Shown here piece after piece: positions 37,694-64,000 of a stretch of 64,000 nucleotides of DNA. Both the position numbers and the translations under genes were made by a program. The stretch is taken from NCBI GenBank assembly GCA_034687125.1, contig JAQGBZ010000233.1, positions 34,984-98,983 on the forward strand, given 5' to 3'. The first letter of the stretch is position 1, and every line of letters starts with the position of its first letter. Below the pieces are notes generated by a model, which worked only from the letters and a program-made list of their open reading frames with translations, searched no databases and was not told the origin of the DNA. This DNA comes from Neelides folsomi. Taxonomy: Eukaryota > Arthropoda > Collembola > Neelipleona > Neelidae.

Positions 37694-40600
37694 TCTCACC
37701 AAAACAGTTAAGGTGGAATCTTGAAAAGCTCTTCGTTCAATACAAGACCAAAAGGAACAGCAGAGGAAGTCAGACGGTTCTTATGGGATTGAAAATGAAG
37801 TTGCTTTTACGATGATTCAAACTTTGACATTCGCCAGATGGTGAGTTCTGAAAAAGAAATTAGAGTTGTATAAATTGAATTCCCTTTGAAGATTGAGTCA
37901 AAATCCAGACGGATCTTTCTCCATTGTAGTCAAATGAAAAGGAAAATGTCGGCCTGGCTCTTTGACATACTTTAGCCGACAAAATTGAATTACAAAGTCA
38001 AATGAAAAGACGAGCTTTTTCCCTACCTAGAGAAAAGCAAGATTGGGGAAATTACAAAGCAGGAGAATTTTATTGAGTTTTTCCTGATTTTCCATCACTT
38101 TCAATTTTGTTGAGTCGGGGAAGTCTTTCGTTGATGGAGCTTTTTATTTTTGAGCGAATGTGGAGGAAGAGGATGAAACATGAAAAGACAACTTGCTAAA
38201 AATAACAAATCTCCTTCATCTACCTCAGAATACGAAAATAGAGATTCTCATTCTTTATTCACTAATCTTACGACGTAGTCAAATTATTACGCATTTGAGA
38301 AGATACAAATAAATGTCCTTTATTAAGGGTTAAATTATCTACGACGGAAAAGAATTCTCATATAATAAATATTAATACTACAATGTTCATACCATACATA
38401 AACATACACAAAGATTTATTATATTGCAATATAATATATTATATTATATTCACATACAAATATTAAAATATAGTTACAAATATATGTGATTACTTACAGA
38501 TGTTAGAACTGAATTTGTACCTTGTGCTTGTGCTTGGACTCAAATTTGTTCTTTATCAAGTGTAAATTTTTATAAGTTGATCTTTGATTCTATCGAGGCT
38601 CAACTTTAGCAGTAGTCGTACATAATATTATAAATGTTTATGAATCGAAAATATTTTTTAAATTTTGTTTGTGAAACTAAATAATATAAATTGTTCAATT
38701 ATGATTCTCAAACATAAATAGATAATTACAGGAATCATGCACCGCTTGATAAATAATAATTGCATTGATAATACCATACACGAACGGACAAATTGAAAGT
38801 TAAAAATATTTTATTTGTCCACAATAACACAATTGATTCTTTATAACTTGCATTGTGTATAACCTTATAAGTATATAAGGTTACTTCTTAATTGAAATTG
38901 ATAAGGCGTTAATTTCCATTGACTAATATTAGTAATTATAACCATGTTAAGGCACAATTGTACATATATTATAATAAACTTAGAGAAATCAAAACTTCAG
39001 AATGGGTAATTTTTAACTTGATTTTTAATCCGAAGAAAAGATAATAGGGACGATAAGTGATAAGAATTTATAACATAACAAGAAGTTCATTCATTCACAA
39101 TGACAATTGATACGATCACCTCTTATTGGTTGTATATTGGGAAATAATACTTTTAAATACTTCAAATATTTGTCAAAACAATGCAAAACAAAAAACAATA
39201 AAAATTAGCCAACTTCAAGACTCATACTATACTTGTATGTTGACACGTGGAGGAAATTACGAATTTAATCTAATAATAACAGCTTGAACCATCGTCACTT
39301 GTTTTGGAAAAATTTTACAAGCCCTACATTACTTTTTACATAGTGAGAATAATTGGGGGAGCCAATGTTAATGTCGCCTTTAACTCTTTTATCAGTTGAC
39401 AGCATGAGGAGTCTTTTATTTATATAAACGTAGAATCTCAGTTGTGTGCTTTTGCACTTCCTCCGAGTTAAAAAACTTTTATATGGTATTTATATTTAGT
39501 TAACCCTTATCTATATTGATTTATAAAAAAGTAGTCTTACTCTAAGCTTTTAATACCATAATATACATTTTTATGCTTAACATTAACCAAATCTAAATAT
39601 TTGTTTCATTCTCTAATTTAGTTGAACCGTGATTAATTTTTAATTTATTCCGAAACAACATGATACACAAGGTTTTTTACCATTATTATTAGCTAAGGTT
39701 AAAAACGAACTTGTGCTCAAAATTAATGTGAATTGCTTTATAATTTGAAATTGGCTATGTACTTCAGATAATTTTTATGCTGTCAGTGACATTTACATAG
39801 GATGTATTTGTACATACATAACATGTAACATTATGGAACATAAAAAATCATGATAATGTTGAGTTCTCAGACACCATATTGTTACCACAATTAGAAAGCA
39901 TTACAATCATTTTTTACCATTCTCATTGTAAATGGAAGTTTTAGTAGATAGCCGAGGTGAACAAATGGTTTGATTCTTCCTGCCCTCAAAACGAAGCGGT
40001 CAAAAATGGGAACGGATATTTGAAATGTCCCACACACTTCGATTCAGATTCGTGATCCAGCCTCAATTCATTAGTATTTTAATATTTAAGTATTGATATG
40101 AATTCAAGCCTATTTGGTTAAATGGAATAATCCAATATGGTAGTTAATATTTATATTATTATTAATTGTAAATGTGGTTTTTATTTAATTTTGGAATAAA
40201 ATGTAGTTAGATAATAATATATTTTATAGCTTAAAAATGTATGTGAAGTTTTATTGCCCGAGGTTCTCATGATATTATGCTGCTAAAAATTATGCCTAGG
40301 TGTTAAATGGTGAGGTAAGAAACTGAATAGATGCATTTACGTTTTATTTGAATGCACATTATCTTTATACAAAGAGATGTAATGAATCTCCAAATTAAAA
40401 TTCAATGTGCAGATTCTGCAAACAAATTTGCAAAAGAGAACGTAACGAATAAAGTATAGTTGTTATTATCAAAAGATGAATAAGCCTTCATGAGCGTTTT
40501 CAATTTTAAAAGATTCACAACATGAAATGAAACCCCTTGGTCTGTACATCTTTAAAAGGGAATGTTTACCGTATGTCTGCTTTGAATGATATTAACTTAC

Positions 40601-43600
40601 AATGTATGTTATGCATAAGTTCTATTAACGGGATTCTTCAAACCGTCATCATATTACATTAAAACATTATTTTTTAATTTAATATTTTATACATTAATTA
40701 GAATTCGTTGTAATATAATTAACATCTTTTTAAACCTGCCTAAGTATATTATTCAATATAGAAGAATTAAACCTTTAATAAAGTCTAACAGAGGACAGAA
40801 GACAGGACATCGTATTTCTAGAATTATAGTTTGAATAAAAGTTTTAATATCACAAATAAAATATAAAAGATTTGGCCATTTTTAACCAATCCTAAAAGTT
40901 ATTGAAATAAAAGGTACGTTTCAATGTGTTATTTACCTTGAAGCTCTAAAATAAGATCGAAATTGATTTGTATATGAAACTACTGTGTAGAGGTTTCCAT
41001 TTAGCAGATATTGGTATTTACATTAGCTCCCAGGGATTACTTTGTTTCACTACTTAAGTACACACGAACAAAAACTTTTGTCTTGATGTCTGAAAAACAG
41101 CCATAAATACACTTTCATAAATATCACTCCTTCAAGTTTAGAAACTTTTTTCTTTCCTTCCCCATTTGAAATAGTTAATCTGATTTACGCTCACACAGGA
41201 AGATAGGAAACAAAATTAAAGCACCTCTCACAGGATTTTCTAAATAATCATAAAATAAGAGAGAGCTTCGACCATAAATCGAAGGAAAAAATGAAATTGA
41301 GACAATATACCTCTAAAAGAAAATAAGAAACGATCCATTTAATAACCTAACCTCGATAAATCTCATGAATTTGAAGTGAAGGGGAATTTTGTATGATGGT
41401 GAACTGGTGAACCATTTCCTTTAATGTACACTATATTGGTAGTCACATTCATAAATCAAATGATTGACTTCAAACTCCCATTGTGAATATTCGAGCAAAA
41501 TTGGACCATTCTATTTATTAGCATGAATAGAACAACCGTTGGTTATAATTACAATACTAATTCTCATTGTGTCTAACTCTATTCAATAAATACAATCAAA
41601 ATGAAAGTTTCATATTCACAATCATCTTTAATAACCTTCCTAAACAATATCGACCAAATTGCGTAATAGAAGTAAGCTCAAATTATTCCGTGGATTTCAC
41701 ACTTTAAACCTCTTCGTTGCAATTGTTAAGATGGAAAACGTTAAATTACCCGTGTAGAATTAAAACTTCCTCCTCGCTTTGAAAACGAAAGTTTTTATCT
41801 TTTAAACCACAGAGTTTGGCAGGAGAACAAAGGGGAATTCCAAAAGTATAAAGAAAATATATTTCCTTAAGACACGGACCTTAAAAAGAAATATGTAACG
41901 TCGTATATGAAACTACGTACTTGTAAATATTTTAAGCTCTTTTTATTTGTAGACATCTTAACATTACAAGGATAGTCATATATCTGTATTAGTTATTATG
42001 CAAGTCCAGCAGAAAATGACAAAGGGGGGGGGGGGATTTACCAATTTCATTGAATAAATCCAACTAATCCGATTCATGAGGGAATCAAATTCATATCCAA
42101 TGGATTTCCTATAGATAAGCTTTCCTTATTCTGCTGATTTAGTGATTCCAATTCAAAGACTTACATCTCATTCCCAGTTCCGCGGCGTCCCAGTTAGAAA
42201 TCCTAGTGAATTGGTCTTTGGGTCTTCTCAGGAAATGAAACGAAGACTGTGGAGAACTCCTTTAGCACAATTTTATCTCTTTTTCCTTTATTGAAGAAAA
42301 AGATGAGAAAAAGTTCACTTGTGTGTAATATCACGTTCACTCGCTGTTTTATAAAAGACTTAAAAGGTCTAACTGTTAATACAATAGCTCTGTATGAAAA
42401 ATAATATGAACTATATCAATATTTGATATATTGGGTATATTGTATTACTTATGAACCAAAGGAGTAGATCTTGATCTAATTACATATACGTATTTGTATT
42501 TGATACAGGGGTGAAGCACGAGCACTGAATGAGTACTGATACACTTAAATTGTTTATAGAGTGAGTATATTAGGATGGGACCTTTTTGAATCTCATGTGT
42601 TGAACGTCGTAATAAAGGATTGATGGTCTGATGCGGGCAGAATGTTTATTCCCTTCTACGCCTCAGAGGAAACTGCGAGTGAGGAAGTTCTCATTTAAGC
42701 GTTGGAGTGAACCGAGTCAGCTGTAACAATAAACCTGTGTGTATGTGGAAGGGGATTCCTCCGGGTCGATGGCTCTTCTACTGTCGTCGAGACCTCATCC
42801 TCCCCTCATGCACCCCAGGTAAAAGAGATTGGGTGGATGGTGGAGGTGAGTTGAGAATTTTGGTGAGTCCCTGAGCGATTTGCAACTGTGGTTCTCCTCC
42901 TCCTTCTAAAGGCAACCTAACCGCTCTCGCACAACTTCCAAAGGATTTATTTAAGAGACTCACTGAACACGCTTGCGTTTCTCTTCACCCACTTGTGTAG
43001 ATTCTTCATATGAATTCATACATCTACTGTGTGGGGCTTCATGGTCTTTTTAGTGGAAGGATCTCTATGTTCCATCGTATCCCACTACCAGAATAATAAA
43101 TTGGCGAACCTCCTTATCATCTTCTTGTGGAAAGCGGCTTGAGGCGCAAATGGCAAAGAGTTCAAGACACCTTTCTCACCATTTTAGAATTATTACTTTT
43201 TAGAACACGCTCTCCTGTTTTTTGGAAAGGTTTTTCTTTAATTGTGCCCAGAGGACCTGAAGGGGAAATGAGGTGGATCAACTTTGTGGTGAAGCTGGAG
43301 AATAATTTTGCATGTTCGAATTGGATGTTTGATATGGAGAGACCCGGAAAGATTCATTTTTTGCAAATGAAGCATGTTTGCTTTTTGTTCAAAGGCACTA
43401 TGACCTTGGCCCAGGCAACTTCGCATATCACTAATAAAAGTTTTCCAAAACTACATTGTGAATAATAGGATATTTTGTACTAATTGCTTACTTTGTTTGT
43501 AAGTTTGTAACTTACATTTTAATTCTTATGACCAACACTAATTAGCTTGATAAAGTAATGAATTCAGAATACAACAGTATGTGTAGATACACTTACCCTG

Positions 43601-45474
43601 ACTTACATGTATTTAAGTATTTTTATGTATTCTAGACCCTATACTCTGTACATGAAAATATAATATATAAAGATAAAAATATTTATTTACATTGTGATAT
43701 TCAAGTGGTAATTCTAAGTATCTTTATCAGTATGGAGCTAACTTGAGGTGTGTATTATTTTCGTGATGTCAAGATGTAATTTATAATAATGTGAGAATTG
43801 TACATAAATAGATGACTACATAATTATGTATATTATGGAGAATTAATACATAAGATACAAGAGTTATTCGGATATGTCAATAAGATGGAAAAACATCTTT
43901 TGAGTTAACTCGTAAGTTTAATTAAATGGAAAAAAATTTATATTTTATTTGGCTGCCTATTTATTAAATGCATAAAATATGCTTCAACTCATGAGGCTTA
44001 GGGAGGAGTAAAATAAACCAAGATTAACCCAAATTATGCTTAAGGCAAAAAGCAATTAACCTTGTTTTAAGTATTCTCGTGAATAACTGTCAAGATACTT
44101 AATGGTTTCTTTAAAAATAATTCACTAATAATGTATTCATAAATTAAGTATAATTTCCTAATGCACCTCAATAATGAAAGTTTGTTAAATATTCTGTATT
44201 AGTAGTAATTTAAAGTCATGCTTAATATTTTGGTTTTATATAACAGTTGTATAGAGATATTAAAGGAACACTTATCCCATTTATCCTCATATTCAATGGT
44301 CACAAAATGTTGAAAAAATGAAATATAAACAATATTGCATTAATTAATTATTAATTACAAATGCATACAACTCTCATGTGATATTTTTACCACCTACACT
44401 ACTTTATTTACATGTTATATTTTATCTACATTGCATTTCCGCAATTACGTTATTATTGATCAATATTATCAATAATTTATTGACTCGAAAAGTGTATTCG
44501 TATTTAGGTTAGGTTTGTGAAATCGTCACTTCATAATGATGAAAATATAATGACACTTCAAAGTATTCCTATGATGCTTTCGAAACTAAAAATATTTCAC
44601 TGCGTAAATGCAGGGTGCATAGAATAATTTACCAAAAATAGAACAATGAGATGTTAATTTATATGAATATTTATATCTACAACATCTAATGCGTGCTAAT
44701 GATGAGTAATAGGATATTTTGAATGTGTTGATATTGTGCAAAAACGAAATCGTAGTCTTGTTTGATATTGAACTTGATCTTATGACACAGAAAACTTGAA
44801 AGTCTATCTATCCTTATTAACTTAATTCAAGACAGCAAACATTTAATGCCAATTATTTCCTAACAATTTCTTAACAACTTTAAATATTTGCATCTCAATG
44901 AGATGACTTTAAGTAATTTGTTAAAAGCCTTAGATTATAAATGTTTACATTTAGGTAGTTATTTGATATTATACCTAAATGGAATAAAAATATCATACGC
45001 ATTCATTCATTCATTCATATAAAAACATTTAGTATTAGATATTTTACTTAAATATTGTATTTACCATTGTATTTACCTATGTAGTATTTATATTGTATTT
45101 AATATGGATAATATCATAATCAAGTATCAATAAAATAACATATGTACGTCTACTGATACGCATTTGTATATTATGAACCAGTTGGCAAAATGCTGACAAT
45201 AATGTAGTCAAACAAGTTTTTTTGCAAATGAAGCTGAAATGAATGTTTTTTTCCAAGAGTGCTTTTATGCGTCATAGTCATTTATACAACAAGTAGTATT
45301 CAGTATACAAAAAATTCAAGTGTTTATTAGCAAACCGTTGTCACCGACCATTTTAATAGTCAATAAATTGAAAGGTAAAGTGACAGTCATCTTGGTGCGC
45401 AATGGACATTGAAAAATGGTGCATAGAGTAACGTTATAAATACATACAATGCAATATTCAATCTATAATACACA
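37694..45474. other. 7.8-kb intergenic region without recognised genes
   Basis: Mostly very AT-rich. GC-richer islands at 37700-38200, 41100-42300 and 42590-43460 hold frames on both strands (for example a plus-strand frame at 43127-43465, and a minus-strand frame at 42778-42963), none with family similarity or splice support. A 12-base G run lies at 42024-42035 and a short (ATTC)4 run at 45001-45017. Confidence 0.5.
42024..42035 (+). repeat. poly-G tract (12 G)
   Basis: An uninterrupted G12 run in an otherwise AT-rich region. It could form quadruplex structure but is also a common site of length error in sequencing. Confidence 0.8.
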
Positions 45475-45480
45475 TTTATT
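45475..45480 (-). terminator. polyadenylation signal of the myosin gene
   Basis: AATAAA on the minus strand, about 71 nt beyond the myosin stop codon. Confidence 0.55.
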
Positions 45481-45550
45481 TTAATTGTAAGTAATATTAA
45501 GTAAGGTATAGATTAGAGGTAACTTCAATTCAATACACAGAGATTTCAAA

Positions 45551-62490
<16,940 letters not shown>

Positions 62491-63806
62491 TTTGAATGTG
62501 GTACAGGAAACTTATATGAGAACTTAACAAATGTTTTCACACACACAGGTAAACGGCAGAACTCACATGAAACGGAGTTTTAAAGGCAAAGGTTCCGAGG
62601 GAAGTGGAGTAGAGGAAATGAAAGGTTTCGAGTTGGGCTGAGAAACCCACTGGGAGCCAAAGTTATCAATTGGAGTCTCCGTTATCAACATTAACCCTTG
62701 CTAGGAAACTCTCCAGTTGGAGCTTAAGGGAGAGGGGCTAATTGTGAACTAACTTTAAGCTGACACATTCTGTCTTTGTCCACCCAATTGAACAGGAAAC
62801 CGCAGGGAGAAGTGAGAAGACATAAACCCCTTTCTTAGAACTTTTATTTGTATATCTCTTGACGGCTCCTTGAGGAAAATTTGATTTATCCAGATTGTGG
62901 TTAAATGCTAAGTTAATTAATTTTCCAAGATATTCAGGAATAATCACTGATTGACGTAATTTAATATTTCTGATTTAAAACGAGCTGATGGATGGTTTAC
63001 AAAAGAATGGTTTTAAAATGGATGAGTGCTAAACTTCACAAGGCTGAGGACTGGCGATATCGTTCATGTGGCAATCAAAAGCCACGTTTAAATATTTCTG
63101 CACTTCATTTTCCTACTAGAGCCGATTTAATTTAGAGCTGGAGATAATGATAGTTAAAATTGAAGTGGTTTTTAAAAACTCGATGTTAAAGCCTTCCTAT
63201 TTTTTCCACATTAGTTTTCCATTGGTTAAATGTTATTGTTACACTATTGCGCAAAGTAAACGATGATTTTATATTTCAAGTGTAGGATAATCCGGAAATA
63301 ATTGAAGTCGATTTAATTATAAAAATAATACTATATTAAACAATATAAAACGAATTATATATCAGATGGTACGGTGATGACTGTTGACAATTGTTATAAT
63401 ATAATATTTCGTTGACTGAATTCAATATTAAAAATTTAACTTATAAATTAATTTATTTGAACTATTTGTAATTGATATATTAGAACTCCAATGAGGATTG
63501 GAGGGAGATAAAAAATTATTGACAGAAGATGACGGAGATGTTGACGCCGAGATGATTCATACTAGAATGCGTAATGTTAGGTGCTTTGCTTGTTGGGTTC
63601 CTTTCGCATATACTTTTTTTGCAAACGCCGTGTGGTGGCCGTTCGTCCCCATCTCCACCCAACTTTAACGAAGTCTCTTCGCTTACAGTCAGACCCATCC
63701 TGTAAAGTGTATCAAATACATATATTTACTTTTATATGAACAAGATGCATATATAAGAGTGTAGTTGTAATGTTTTTATCGCTCAGTACGTACTCGATTA
63801 TTTATA
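62491..63806. other. myosin 5' UTR/promoter region and intergenic DNA
   Basis: The myosin 5' UTR continues to the right of 62490, and its start was not identified. A minus-strand frame at 63516-63698 follows an acceptor-like TTTACAG, but its family and strand are unsupported. Nothing else was seen. Confidence 0.45.
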
Positions 63807-64000
63807 CAGGGAGGGCCATAAGTATCTTCTTTTTTTAATCAGCTCGTATCTCTTTTAATCTTTAACCAATTTTTCTAACATTTGCCAATGTAATGCTTAT
63901 ACATTATATAATATATTCAGTAGTATTATTTTGTCACTTGAGCTTCATCAGCTTCGAGGCAGCGTTGCAAACGCAAACAAACGACAGCTTCACATCCACG
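63807..64000 (-). mobile_element. end of a mariner-like transposon, cut by the window
   Basis: The terminus CAGGGAGGGCCATAAGTATC starts right after TA (63805-63806), as expected for a Tc1/mariner inverted repeat and TA duplication. It is followed about 100 bp inward by the end of a transposase frame on the minus strand. The element continues beyond 64000, so its state and other end are unknown. The ends differ from those of the fossil at 16598, so it is a different family. Confidence 0.6.
63926..64000 (-). CDS. transposase C-terminus (partial)
   Basis: The minus-strand frame ends CEAVVCLRLQRCLEADEAQV, then TK and TAA at 63928-63926. The pattern of an Arg-rich helix with a conserved Cys, then LxxCLEA, resembles the last helix of mariner-like transposases. 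No stop interrupts the 24 visible codons; the catalytic part lies outside the window. Confidence 0.45.
   Translation of the reverse strand, partial: RGCEAVVCLRLQRCLEADEAQVTK

Noticed and set aside
42778-42963. 61-codon minus-strand frame in a GC-richer patch
   Set aside because: No recognised domain, no consistent splice partners or promoter.
43127-43465. 112-codon plus-strand open frame
   Set aside because: No family similarity, the opposite strand is equally open, and there is no splice or promoter support. Probably chance in a GC-richer patch.
63516-63698. Minus-strand frame after an acceptor-like TTTACAG, possible last exon
   Set aside because: Upstream exons would lie outside the window and the sequence matches no family, so it cannot be supported.

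Overview
This window is eukaryotic nuclear DNA from an arthropod. The signs are spliced genes with GT-AG introns (many only 50-100 nt), a very AT-rich background, a chemosensory protein of the arthropod-specific OS-D/CSP type, arthropod-style TATA plus TCAGT core promoters, and a nuclear 5S rRNA gene. A crustacean, possibly a copepod, would fit, but the sequence alone does not settle the species. No operon, CRISPR or prokaryotic feature is present. All exon models are hand-built from splice signals, reading phase and family similarity.

Layout. 1-13 kb is gene-poor: a hAT-like transposon with 8-bp target duplications (583-1712) and another inverted-repeat element inside it, one doubtful coding exon near 6.8 kb, and a 184-bp MITE at 9531. 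A two-exon chemosensory protein gene lies at 13.0-13.6 kb (minus strand). A dead mariner-like element lies at 16.6-17.0 kb. A head-to-head pair follows: HINFP, a histone H4 transcription factor (17.5-19.7 kb, minus), and a CCP1/Nna1 cytosolic carboxypeptidase (21.1-27.9 kb, plus). A single 5S rRNA gene is at 28.35 kb. Two further minus-strand genes are a mitochondrial uncoupling protein (29.1-32.5 kb) and an alkaline ceramidase (35.0-37.7 kb). About 7.8 kb of AT-rich DNA without recognised genes separates them from a 25-exon long-tailed class I myosin (Myo1e/f type, 45.6-62.5 kb, minus). A 4.5-kb intron of the myosin holds, on the opposite strand, a complete four-exon gene for a secreted Gly/His-rich protein (54.0-55.1 kb) and a 253-bp MITE. 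The right edge cuts into another mariner-like element with the transposase C-terminus.

The genes are ordinary, mostly unrelated metazoan genes rather than one pathway. The parts least covered by known families are the nested Gly/His-rich secreted protein, the small inverted-repeat elements, and the GC-rich inverted-repeat cluster just upstream of the 5S gene. I found no convincing new multi-gene system.
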